A stretch of 41,714 bases of DNA from Candidatus Thorarchaeota archaeon. Its GTDB lineage: Archaea; Asgardarchaeota; Thorarchaeia; Thorarchaeales; Thorarchaeaceae. Where the stretch lies: positions 1 through 41,714 of the forward strand of contig JAEOUN010000063.1 of the NCBI GenBank assembly GCA_016839245.1. The letters run 5' to 3'. The notes below the pieces were generated by a model. The model saw only the letters and a list, made by a program, of their open reading frames with translations, ran no database searches and was not told where the DNA came from. The position numbers and the translations under genes were made by a program. Positions 15,776-24,700 of this stretch are shown piece by piece (the first letter of the stretch is position 1; every line of letters starts with the position of its first letter).

Positions 15776-15791
15776 TTCCTAATCAGATTAG

Positions 15792-15825
15792 GGAGAGGAT
15801 GTTACCTCTCCATTCTCTCTTTTTA
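15792..15825 (+). terminator. Hairpin plus T-run terminator after the fumarase-TfrAB block
   Basis: GGAGAGG and CCTCTCC form a perfect 7-bp stem around a 6-nt loop (15792-15811), followed by CT-rich sequence and TTTTT (15820-15824). It lies 17 bp after the tfrB stop, at the junction with an oppositely directed gene ending at 15823. Confidence 0.7.
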
Positions 15826-17094
15826 TCTATTCTTTAGTTGTTCTCTAAGAAATCTATGAACCTGAAGTGCTGCGACTGGTTCTGTTATTAGTCCATTATC
15901 TACAAGACCCCAGACAGCTTGAGTAAATATAATCGGGTGTGCAGTTTCAATATCTCCATATATAGCACTCAGTCCATATTGAAGAGTTCGTACGATTGAC
16001 CAATCGGTATCTTCAAGCTTTATTATATCATTTTCAAATGAAGCAGACTTACGGTCTATCATTGAATTCCATAGATGCCCATGTTCCGAGGAAAACCACT
16101 CCCTAACAACACTTGAGCTGGGAAGGCTGATGTCTTTTGGTATTGTGTCCCAATCAGTTCCCATCGTCTTTTTAATTAAGTCGTGAGTTGTGGTATTGGT
16201 TAGATTGACTATCTCTGAACCAATATTCCTTTGAAGCATTCTAAGAAGCCATTGAATGGTCTTAGAATTCACAAGACCTAACCGTGCTGCTTCAGATATT
16301 CTATGAGCAAATATTGCGTTGTGTCCTAAAACGCCATATTTGACTACTGCATTAGTAAACAAGTTTTTTTCTTCTGTAAGATCTGTTGGCTTTGCATACT
16401 TACCTATCTTCTCATCCATGCTAAAACCATCCGCAGCCTTTGATGGTATCTTTCTTACCAGGAATTCTGTAAGATGCCATAATGTCGCCATATGAGGTCT
16501 AGTGTATTCTGCTGTCGGAAGTTCTGTGACAAGTGATACTGGCATGATGAATGTGTGTCCCAATTTATCGGGCTCCTCTGCAGCGATTGATGCAGTAGCA
16601 CGAACTAGCATAGTCAGATCATCGCGTGCCCCAAGAACTGCTGCAGCCTTGAGGGCACTCATCTGTACTTTTTCTCTGATTGATTGGACATAGATTTGCA
16701 CGGCATTTCCTCTTGAGTCTAAACGAGTTTCAATATCATAACGTGGTCCCTGTTCGAATCGCCAATGATCTGTATCTGCCAGATGATATGCTAGGTGTTC
16801 AATAAGAACCTCTTGAAGCAGCGTCTTTTTTTCTTCAGGAACATCGATCACTTGCTGCACAACAGGGTTCTCTTCTACAAGAGTTGAATGTGCTCCAACA
16901 CTCTCAATCATCCGATGAACTGCATACACAGAAATTGTCGCATGTGACGTGTCAAAAGAATGCTCTTCATGCCAGGCTGCGCCATGCATAATGATAGCCC
17001 AGATTGCGGAGGTACGAACTGAAGGCAACATTGATTTTACTGATTTTACTGCAGCTCTTCCATTTGCATGTAGGCATGCTTCAAGAAAGTCCAT
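15823..17094 (-). CDS. Uncharacterised helical protein with histidine-rich N-terminal region
   Basis: 423 residues, not recognised. No signal peptide or membrane segment is evident and the sequence looks all-helical. Clusters of His and acidic residues recur: MHGAAWHEEHSFDTSHATI and VHRMIE near residues 36-65, EHLAYHLADTDHWRF, and later LGHNAIFAHRISEAARLG. Such spaced histidines could bind metal, and the pattern faintly recalls questin-oxidase-like helical proteins, but this is not strong enough to name. The ATG has AGGTGAT at good spacing. It starts 21 bp after the end of the winged-helix/zinc-ribbon gene, so the two are almost surely one operon. Confidence 0.75.
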   Translation of the reverse strand: MDFLEACLHANGRAAVKSVKSMLPSVRTSAIWAIIMHGAAWHEEHSFDTSHATISVYAVHRMIESVGAHSTLVEENPVVQQVIDVPEEKKTLLQEVLIEHLAYHLADTDHWRFEQGPRYDIETRLDSRGNAVQIYVQSIREKVQMSALKAAAVLGARDDLTMLVRATASIAAEEPDKLGHTFIMPVSLVTELPTAEYTRPHMATLWHLTEFLVRKIPSKAADGFSMDEKIGKYAKPTDLTEEKNLFTNAVVKYGVLGHNAIFAHRISEAARLGLVNSKTIQWLLRMLQRNIGSEIVNLTNTTTHDLIKKTMGTDWDTIPKDISLPSSSVVREWFSSEHGHLWNSMIDRKSASFENDIIKLEDTDWSIVRTLQYGLSAIYGDIETAHPIIFTQAVWGLVDNGLITEPVAALQVHRFLREQLKNR

Positions 17095-17115
17095 CGGGAT
17101 AGATCACCTTGATTT

Positions 17116-17658
17116 TTATGAAATAATGAATGACTCTCTACAGACAGAACAGGTAATGGTTTCACCTTTTACAGCAACTCTATCAAGTTCAGCTCTGCAG
17201 TATGGACATCCATGTATTGTCTTTGGAGCTGGACCTGTGCCTGTCCCAAGAATGAAATCACCCGAATCATGGTCAATCCTACCTGATAACTCTCTGCCAT
17301 CAAGAAGATCACTCAGAATCTTCATGACATTGTGTGTTGAAACGCCAGACTCCTGTGAAATTCGTTCAATGGAAATTTTCCTCATTGATTCTACAGTTCT
17401 CTTAACAGCTGTCACTGGGTCAACTGTGGCTTTCTTTTCTGGTGGACGTGGATGCAGTTTTGCGGCTTGAAGGTCGGATGGCTCTATCTTTCGAGTGACT
17501 GGACTCTCTATGGGAGCACCTCCAGCTTGGACAAGATTTTCTCTTAACTCAGCTATTCGTTCTCTATACTCGTCCTCTGATACTAATCCGCGCATATAAT
17601 CAAGATCTAAATCTTTAATCGCAGCTTGAATCTTTGCGATATTATCACTAAATTCCAT
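17116..17658 (-). CDS. Winged-helix protein with C-terminal zinc ribbon
   Basis: 180 residues. Residues 1-45 are a charged helix (YMRGLVSEDEYRERIAELR), a short-coil motif often found in archaeal membrane or regulatory proteins. After a Pro-rich linker, about 85-135 form a helix-turn-helix/winged-helix unit (ISIERISQESGVSTHNVMKILSDLL ... SGRIDHDSGDFIL), similar in layout to the wing of PCI-type domains. The C-terminus is a four-cysteine ribbon (CPYC ... CSVC). GGAGATGA precedes the ATG. It is likely a regulator or a scaffold for RNA or protein binding, cotranscribed with the downstream histidine-rich gene. Confidence 0.75.
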   Translation of the reverse strand: MEFSDNIAKIQAAIKDLDLDYMRGLVSEDEYRERIAELRENLVQAGGAPIESPVTRKIEPSDLQAAKLHPRPPEKKATVDPVTAVKRTVESMRKISIERISQESGVSTHNVMKILSDLLDGRELSGRIDHDSGDFILGTGTGPAPKTIHGCPYCRAELDRVAVKGETITCSVCRESFIIS

Positions 17659-17753
17659 CTTGTCATCTCCAAGATTCAGGTACCTGTTACAAATACGAAT
17701 AATCCATCAATATAAGCGGAGCTATGTCATAGTCTTTTCATCAAGATACTGGA

Positions 17754-18359
17754 TTATTCAGGCAGTCGATGCCCTTCTGGTAGTTCATCAAGGAGAATCC
17801 CTTCCTTTTCAGCTTGAGAAACGGCCTTCTTACCTTTAGCAATCCCAATGTTTTCAAGAGCTCCCGCAGCAGTCTGTCTCACAAATATAGATTCATCATG
17901 AAGGGATTCAATAAGTGCATCAACTGCCATACGGTCCTTTCTCTCTCCTAATTGTGCAGCAACTTGAATTCTAACCATATGTCTTGGGTCCTTTAGTCCA
18001 TGAATTAAAATCGTGGTTGCTCTGGGATCCTTCATTTTTCCAAGACGACCAACTGCGCCAAAACAGACCTGTTCGTCATCACTTGCTAATTCAATTTCAA
18101 GCTCTTTTAGTATTTCATTATCTTTTGTACTAGTGAGCTGTTTTTTCTTTGTGAGTTTCTTTGCTTTTGGTTTTGTTTCCGTCTTTTTGCTTGGTGCCTT
18201 GACAGTTGTCCCTTTGACCATGGACGATTTGGTCTTCACCTTTGCTGACTCTTTCGTTTCTGTTTTCTTTGTCTTGGTTTTTATTGGAGTTGCTTTCTTT
18301 TCAGCACCTTTTTTCTTTGACTTTTCCTCTTTCTTCGTTCCCTTTTTTGCCTTGGACAC
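17754..18359 (-). CDS. HEAT-repeat protein with lysine-rich N-terminal tail
   Basis: About 201 residues. The first roughly 85 residues are almost only Lys, Thr, Glu, Ser and Ala (KKGTKKEEKSKKKGAEKK and similar) and must be disordered and strongly basic. The rest holds about three HEAT/PBS-lyase-type repeats, such as ATTILIHGLKDPRHMVRIQV and AVDALIESLHDESIFVRQTA. The GTG at 18359 (MSKAKKG) is preferred because TTAGGAG lies eight bases upstream; the longer frame from 18398 adds a hydrophobic stretch with no ribosome site. The tail suggests nucleic-acid or ribosome binding; the partner is unknown. Confidence 0.75.
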   Translation of the reverse strand: MSKAKKGTKKEEKSKKKGAEKKATPIKTKTKKTETKESAKVKTKSSMVKGTTVKAPSKKTETKPKAKKLTKKKQLTSTKDNEILKELEIELASDDEQVCFGAVGRLGKMKDPRATTILIHGLKDPRHMVRIQVAAQLGERKDRMAVDALIESLHDESIFVRQTAAGALENIGIAKGKKAVSQAEKEGILLDELPEGHRLPE

Positions 18360-18491
18360 GATAACAACTCCTAACACTGTTACTCTATATTCACGCATTT
18401 AACACTGAATCATATAAAGTGTCTGAGTGAACGAGACCATAACGGAAATGCCTTAACAGGCATGATTCCAACGAAATATTGGTGTCATAAT

Positions 18492-18884
18492 TTGCATGAA
18501 TTCTCAGCTGCATGCTCAATTGTCGATACAGCTCTGGAAGCTGCGCGAAATTACAATGCAGTCAAGGTTAAAGTTGTTAATGTAGAGGTTGGTGAATTTA
18601 CTTTTCTAATCCCTGAACAGCTTATTTTCAACTTTGAAATTGCAACCAAGAATACCATTGCAGAAGATGCTGAATTACGAATTAAGACCATCAAAGGTCG
18701 ATTAGCATGCAGCGATTGTGGCTATGAGGGTGAATCTAAAGTTGATCCTGACATTCCTCCTCAGATAGCTGTATTTGCTCCTATGAAATGTCCAAATTGT
18801 GGTAGTAGTGCAACGATAATAACAGGGGGCAAAGATTTCATTATTTCTAACATTGAAGCTGAAGTTGCAGATACCTCTGCATAG
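18492..18884 (+). CDS. hypA: Hydrogenase nickel-incorporation protein HypA
   Basis: About 130 residues. HypA delivers nickel to [NiFe]-hydrogenase with HypB. The family starts Met-His-Glu-Phe-Ser, where the amino terminus and His2 bind nickel. That sequence occurs here only if translation starts at TTG 18492, and GGTGT lies about eight bases upstream. The longer frame from the ATG at 18462 would bury His2 inside the chain. The zinc site is intact as CSDC and CPNC in the C-terminal half. hypE is nearby (19452) with rps8e in between on the other strand; no hydrogenase structural gene is in the window. Confidence 0.9.
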   Translation: MHEFSAACSIVDTALEAARNYNAVKVKVVNVEVGEFTFLIPEQLIFNFEIATKNTIAEDAELRIKTIKGRLACSDCGYEGESKVDPDIPPQIAVFAPMKCPNCGSSATIITGGKDFIISNIEAEVADTSA

Positions 18885-18917
18885 AGATATCTTGATCCTA
18901 TACTAACCGACTATAAT

Positions 18918-19295
18918 TCAGATTAGGACTGCATTCAAAATTCCGTTCTGTCCTGGGCGGCTTGTCACTTTAGCTCTACCCTTTGATGTCTTGATGATTG
19001 TACCTCTTGTGATGACTTTTCTTCTCTGGTAGTCCATATTTGCAGGATTCATCTCAACATCTTGGATTTCAGCACGAACTGTGACGCCCTTAGTTGGATC
19101 GGTTACATTGACATATTGTACTTTTAGAGCGGGTCTCTTCTTGCTCTTACCTTTACTATCGATTGATCTTCTCTTTGTTTCTCCCATCACTGTTTCTGTA
19201 GGAGTACGACCCATCTCGTATTTTCTTTTACTTCTGAATCGTTTTAATCGAGCGCCTGTATTTGTGCGTGTTGATCTTCTGTGCCATATGGCCAT
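18918..19295 (-). CDS. rps8e: Ribosomal protein S8e
   Basis: 125 residues. Archaeal/eukaryotic small-subunit protein eS8. The basic N-terminus MAIWHRRSTRTNTGARLKRF, the segment KRKYEMGRTPTETVMGETKR and the end RGTIIKTSKGRAKVTSRPGQ match the archaeal family in length and order. GGAGGT lies about 12 bases before the ATG, and a TATA-like ATTTAAAA (minus strand, about 19343-19350) sits upstream. Confidence 0.95.
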   Translation of the reverse strand: MAIWHRRSTRTNTGARLKRFRSKRKYEMGRTPTETVMGETKRRSIDSKGKSKKRPALKVQYVNVTDPTKGVTVRAEIQDVEMNPANMDYQRRKVITRGTIIKTSKGRAKVTSRPGQNGILNAVLI

Positions 19296-19451
19296 TGTGG
19301 ACTACCTCCTCTGAGGTCAATGAGTGACTCTGCAGAGTGGTTTTAAATCTTGCTTAGTGACAAACTCATTATTCTGTCATTATGTCCAAACCAGCCCCTT
19401 CAAATACATCGAGAAATAGTAATTTTACATACCCAATCTGGGGAATGATAT

Positions 19452-20465
19452 ATGCCAAAGATAGAGTCTGCACACGGTGCTGGTGGAAAGATTATGCAAC
19501 GTCTCATTGAAGACATCATAATCCCATCTTTTGACAGAAGAAAGATTGGGACAATCGGTCTTGATGAGATGGATGATGGTGCAACCTTACAGATTGGTGA
19601 CACTCGACTGATAGTATGTACCGATGCCCATACAGTTCATCCCATCTTTTTTCCAGGTGGAAACCTAGGAACTCTGTCTGCATGTGGTACCGTGAATGAT
19701 ATCGCAGTCATGGGAGCTCGTCCAATTGCTATGACGAACACAGTCATAGTTGAAGAGGGAACAGAGATTGAAACCCTTCATATGATTCTAAAGTCTGTTA
19801 ATGAAATCATAGAACCTCTAGGAATTGCAATGATTGCTGGTGATACCAAGGTCATGCCACCTGGGGCACTAGATGGAATAGTCATGTCCACAACTGGTAT
19901 TGGGGAAGTCTATTTGGATAGACCTATTGCCGACAGTGGTGCCCAACCCGGTGATGATCTCATTATCTCCGGTCCAATTGGTGATCATGGTACCGTTCTT
20001 CTTGCCCATCGTGAGGGATTACAATTCGAAACCGACTTGATCAGTGATGTAGCACCTCTCTGGAATCCTATTCGTGCCTGCCTTGATATCGGTGGAGTAC
20101 ATGCTATGAAAGATCCTACGAGAGGAGGTACTGCTGTGGCATTAAATGAAATCGCATCAAAATCCAGAGTAGAAATTGAACTCCAAGAGCGAGAAATCCC
20201 TGTACGCCCTCAGGTGCAATCATTATGTGATGTACTTGGACTAAATCCTCTTCATATGAGTTCTGAAGGTCGTTTTGTTTTGGCAGTCGATTCAAATCAT
20301 ACTGATGGCATCTTGCAAGAGCTGCTGCAATTTAAGACAACCAAGGATGCCAAAGTCGTCGGGTCAATTAAGAAAGGAACACCACGAGTCATCATGAGAA
20401 CTGCTATTGGTGGTAGAAAAGTCATCCAGGTCCCTTATGGCGAACCAGTTCCCAGAGTGTGCTAA
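19452..20465 (+). CDS. hypE: Hydrogenase maturation protein HypE
   Basis: 337 residues. HypE converts the carbamoyl group transferred by HypF to its own C-terminal cysteine into a thiocyanate, the cyanide donor for the Fe(CN)2CO centre of [NiFe]-hydrogenases. It has the PurM/AIR-synthetase-like fold: AHGAGGKIMQRLIE at the start, DAHTVHPIFFPGGN, GTVNDIAVMGARP, IAGDTKVMP and MKDPTRGGTAVALNEI. The protein ends VPRVC, the required terminal Cys. Its stop overlaps that of scpB on the opposite strand by 4 bp. Confidence 0.95.
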   Translation: MPKIESAHGAGGKIMQRLIEDIIIPSFDRRKIGTIGLDEMDDGATLQIGDTRLIVCTDAHTVHPIFFPGGNLGTLSACGTVNDIAVMGARPIAMTNTVIVEEGTEIETLHMILKSVNEIIEPLGIAMIAGDTKVMPPGALDGIVMSTTGIGEVYLDRPIADSGAQPGDDLIISGPIGDHGTVLLAHREGLQFETDLISDVAPLWNPIRACLDIGGVHAMKDPTRGGTAVALNEIASKSRVEIELQEREIPVRPQVQSLCDVLGLNPLHMSSEGRFVLAVDSNHTDGILQELLQFKTTKDAKVVGSIKKGTPRVIMRTAIGGRKVIQVPYGEPVPRVC

Positions 20466-21028
20466 AGAAAGTCCTGCGCTGTCGCTATACTCTCAGACTC
20501 AGCTTGGTCATCCAAAATCTTTCTCATCTTATATTTGAGTTGAGCTTTTAATTTGATACGATCACTCTCAAGCCCAAAATAGTCTGCGAATAACTGGGTC
20601 GTTGTAAGGATTCTAGACCTTCCCTCAGGGACTGCCTCAACAAATTTCTTCTCTACTAATTCCTTTATGTGATCATAACAATGTGTTCCTCTTTGGTTTA
20701 CAAGATCCGATTGAAGGATAGGTTGTTTCAAAGCAATAAAGACCAAAGTCTGCAGAGTTGCATAGGAGAGAAGTCCTCCAGGTATGAGTTTTCCCACTCT
20801 TGGAGTAAGCTCTGGTTTCAATTGTAATGCATAACGATCCCGTGGAAGTGCAACAACCTCCAAAGCACCTTCTCGTTTATTATATTCAAAACTCAATTCA
20901 TCTATCAATTTTTGAGTATTAGCCTGTGATTTTCCAATTATATCCGCCAATTCTTCAAGAGTCATAGCTCTACCTGAAACATAGAGTGCGGCTTCAAGGG
21001 TCACTATATCTTCATCCATTTTAACCAC
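20462..21028 (-). CDS. scpB: Segregation and condensation protein ScpB
   Basis: 188 residues. Winged-helix kite subunit that binds ScpA in the SMC complex. The start VTLEAALYVSGRAMTLEELADIIGKS and the segment LSYATLQTLVFIALKQPILQSDLVNQRG are typical of ScpB. It is the last gene of smc-scpA-scpB and its start overlaps the scpA stop by 8 bp. Confidence 0.9.
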   Translation of the reverse strand: MVKMDEDIVTLEAALYVSGRAMTLEELADIIGKSQANTQKLIDELSFEYNKREGALEVVALPRDRYALQLKPELTPRVGKLIPGGLLSYATLQTLVFIALKQPILQSDLVNQRGTHCYDHIKELVEKKFVEAVPEGRSRILTTTQLFADYFGLESDRIKLKAQLKYKMRKILDDQAESESIATAQDFL

Positions 21029-21740
21029 CCTGACTCTTTATCTCAGGTTTAATCTCTTCTTCTCTCTCTCGACTCTCTATTGCTGGATGATCTACTAGTT
21101 TTACCCAGATTACATTTTCTTCCATCCATATATCGACAAGAGCTCTTGCATAGAGGTAGAGTAATGAAAAGAACACCCGAACAATCTCTGTTCGTGTAGT
21201 ATTCATCAATATCTCAGTGAACTTAGATGCCTCTCCGATTTTTAGAATCCGTTGGAGGTCTGCATATACATCAGCTATGGTCTCTTCAATATTAGCCTGA
21301 TCTATATTCACAGTAAATGTGATTGGGTCGTCTTTTGTTCTGTATTTTTGTTTCTTTGTGACTTGTCTAACACGTGTCTCCTTGTTCAATACTTGATCCA
21401 TAGCTACGAGTAACTCCTCTATAGTTACCCGACGATTGGTAAGTCTAAAGGGTGGTCGAATGAGCGGAATTTGAATCTCATCTTCATCCTCTTCATCTGG
21501 TGGTAAGATTCCAAGTTGGACTAATTCTCGGGTCTTTCGCATGAATATCACTGATGCAGAATAGAGTGCATTCCCTGATATTCTAAAATCAATATCTCCG
21601 AGTCTTTTCATTTCATTTAGAAATCCCACAACGAGTTTGCCTACGTCTACATTCCACGGATTTACCTTATCCAACTGGAGTACATCAGTAAGAAGTATGT
21701 ATGGTGGAGTTGCCCAAAATGGAGACTCATCATCCATCAT
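21021..21740 (-). CDS. scpA: Segregation and condensation protein ScpA (kleisin)
   Basis: 239 residues. Kleisin that bridges the SMC head domains. The N-terminal segment (LLTDVLQLDKVNPWNVDVGKL) and the helix with SAVIF-like SASVIFMRKTRELV resemble archaeal ScpA. The C-terminal winged helix (TRTEIVRVFFSLLYLYARALVDIW) would bind the SMC cap. The ATG overlaps the smc stop in ATGA, which indicates translational coupling. Confidence 0.9.
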   Translation of the reverse strand: MMDDESPFWATPPYILLTDVLQLDKVNPWNVDVGKLVVGFLNEMKRLGDIDFRISGNALYSASVIFMRKTRELVQLGILPPDEEDEDEIQIPLIRPPFRLTNRRVTIEELLVAMDQVLNKETRVRQVTKKQKYRTKDDPITFTVNIDQANIEETIADVYADLQRILKIGEASKFTEILMNTTRTEIVRVFFSLLYLYARALVDIWMEENVIWVKLVDHPAIESREREEEIKPEIKSQGG

Positions 21741-24700
21741 GCTTCAGATGCAACCTCCTCTAAATCAACAGAGACGATCTTTGATATTCCATCTTGATTT
21801 GATACTCCAATGAGTAGATCAGCTTTTCTAACCGTCGTATCCCGAAGTGATACCACAATAAATTGCGATGCTTTTGACATATCCGAAATTAGTAATGCGA
21901 CATTATGGGCATTCACATTGTCAAGTGCAGCATCAATCTCATCAAAAATGTAAAAGCTTGTTGGATTATACATCTGGATTGCAAAGATAAGTGCGAGACC
22001 AGTCAGGGTCTTTTCACCACCACTCATGGCATCTAAGGTCACTAATTCCTTACCCCTTGGTTTAGATCGTACAGTGATGCCCCCCATGAGCGGGTGTTCA
22101 GGATTCTCAAGCATTAAGTTTGCTTCCCCGCCAGGAGAAAGTTGTGCAAATACACGTGAAAAATTGTCTGCAATTTCATTGTAGACAGTCAAGAATTTCT
22201 GAGTCTTCTCAGCCTCCAACTCTTCCATAAACGTGAGAATCTCTTTTCGTTCTTCTTCGAGATGAGTCTTCTTGTCTACAATCTCATCATATTTTTCGCG
22301 TTCTAGGTCATAGTCTGTCAACGACTTTAGATTCACAGGGCCCATTGCCTCAAGTTCTCTCTCAATCTCCTTTATTTTCTCCTCGAACTCTTCAAGCTCT
22401 TTGTATGTTGGTTCTCTCTCTTCTTTTCGTTCTGCAAGAGCATCATCAGCATCTGTTAGATTTCCAAGTTCTGCTTGAAATGCTACAATATCTGTCTCGA
22501 GTCTGTTCTGTTCCGTCTGTAGTCTATATACTGCCTTTTCATTTGCTGTCTGTGCTTCTCGTATCTCTTCCTGCCTTAACCTAAAGTTTCTCTGCTGTTC
22601 TCTTAGTTCCAATTGACGAACGCGTTTATCCTTGACTGCATCATCAATTCGTTCTCTCTCTTCTTTCAGCTTGACGAATTCTTTCTCTCTCTCGGAGAGG
22701 CCTAGTTCAAGCCGTTTCACTTCCTCTTCCAGTCCCGGACGTATCGCTTCTAATTTCTGTATCTTTGACTCAATCTCAATTGCCTTGGGTCCAAGTCTTT
22801 CATCAAGGGCAACTCTCAGAGATGTAAGATCAGTCTGGAACTTCTCTCGCTGTCTCTGATATTGTTCCAGTACTTCCTTCAAATCTTTCATATCTTGAAT
22901 CAATTTTGAGGAGTCTGCCTTTGCTAAGTCCTCATTACACTGATCTCGTTGTGCCATTACTCTCTCGCGTTGTACCGTTAGCTCCTCATCTCGCTCTGAT
23001 AGACTCTTAACCTGCACTTCAAGTTCTGAGATTGTAAGGGTGGCCTTCTCAATACGTTGTTCAAGGGTTTTCTTTTTATTCTCTTGTTCTTCTTGACGTT
23101 CTTCAAGTTTTTCAAGTTCCACTCTCTCTCGATAATTCGTCTTAGAGAGATTCTGGACTTCTCGATCTAATTCAGTTCTCTGTTCTCTTAGGGTCATCTG
23201 TCTCTTCCGGAGATTACTCAAAATTGTTTCAAGTCCTTCAAGTCGCTTTTCTATCTCTGGGCTAGTATCTTCAACCTGAAGTGATAGGCCTACTGCAGTT
23301 TTTTGATAATAACCTCCTGTTATTAGACCTGACCTCTCAACTAATTCTCCCTCAAGTGAAACCGCTCGTTGACCACGGAATCCGAGTCGTTTGGCTGTTG
23401 CAAAATCCCGTGTGACAATAGTATCTGAGAAAACAAATTCAAAGGCTGGACGCATCTTCGGTTCGAATTTTACCAAATTCAATGCAAAATCAATTACACC
23501 ATCCTCTTTTGGAAGGTTCTTTGGTGGTTGGGACTTAATCTTATCAAGTGGGATGAATGACGCCCTACCTGCCTTATCTCGTTTTAGAGCTTCAATACAC
23601 TCTGTTGCAGTACTCTCATTCTCTACAACAATATAGGATAATCTATTACCACCAGCAATCTCCATGGCAATAGCATAATCTGGATCAATCGTACCCAATT
23701 CTGCAACTGTTCCCTGTATACCTGTTATCTCTCCACTGTCCCTAAATTCTAATACTCGCGCGACTGCACGCCGTCTCTTTAGAAATGTATCTTCTGCCTC
23801 TTTGAGTGCATCCTGTCGTGCTTGAACTTTGATCAATTCTTCTCTTGTGTCTGAAACAATTTTAGCACTCTCAGCTACTTCATTATCTATTGTTGCGAGT
23901 TGTATGGAGACATCATCCATTTCTTCCTTCAGAGATTCTTCAAGTTTCTCAGATTTTTCAAGTGCATCCTTTTTCTCAGGAATAATTTGAACCAATTCCG
24001 TGAGATCATCCTGAGATCTTTTCATGCTCTCTGTTGAATCTCTCAACTCCTCATAGGCTAAACCAAGTTCTCTATTATCAGATTTTACCGCAGAGCGTAC
24101 CTCTGACACTCCTTCATCTAATGCCCTCAATTGATTATTCAAATCTTGAAGACGGAGCGTAGTTTCATAATATGTCGTTTGCTCGCGTTGAGCAATCTCT
24201 TCCATTCGAATGATCTGAGCGCTTGTTTCACTTATCTCCTCTTCCAGTCTATTGTGTCCCTCTTCTTTTTCTTTGATTGCTCTCTCAGCCTTTGTAATTT
24301 CATCTTGAATCTCTTCTAACCCATCAATCAGTGAAGTTTTCTCATTCGAAATTTTATCATATTCTGCTTGAGATCTCTCAAGATCTGAGCGTACATGACT
24401 GACTGCTGCAGACACAATTCCGTATTGTTCTGATATTCTTGCAGAATCGCCTCCAGTAATCTGATCGATTTCATGGTCAATAGTGTCAATCTCTGTTTCA
24501 GTGGAAGTTATTCCTGTTTCAACTTCAACTAATTCTTTCATCAGCTGCGTAACTTCATCCGCACGTTGAGCAAGAGTTTCATTGATTGTGTTTACTCTTG
24601 CTTTTCCTTTGATGACACTCCATGCTAAGATACTGATTTTGTGTTTTCGAATCTCCTCATTGAGCCCTTTATATCGTAACGCGTCAGACCTTTCCTCCCC

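Noticed and set aside
18013..18402. 129-residue hydrophobic frame antisense to the HEAT gene
   Set aside because: Its Phe/Val-rich composition is what the complement of lysine codons produces; no ribosome site.
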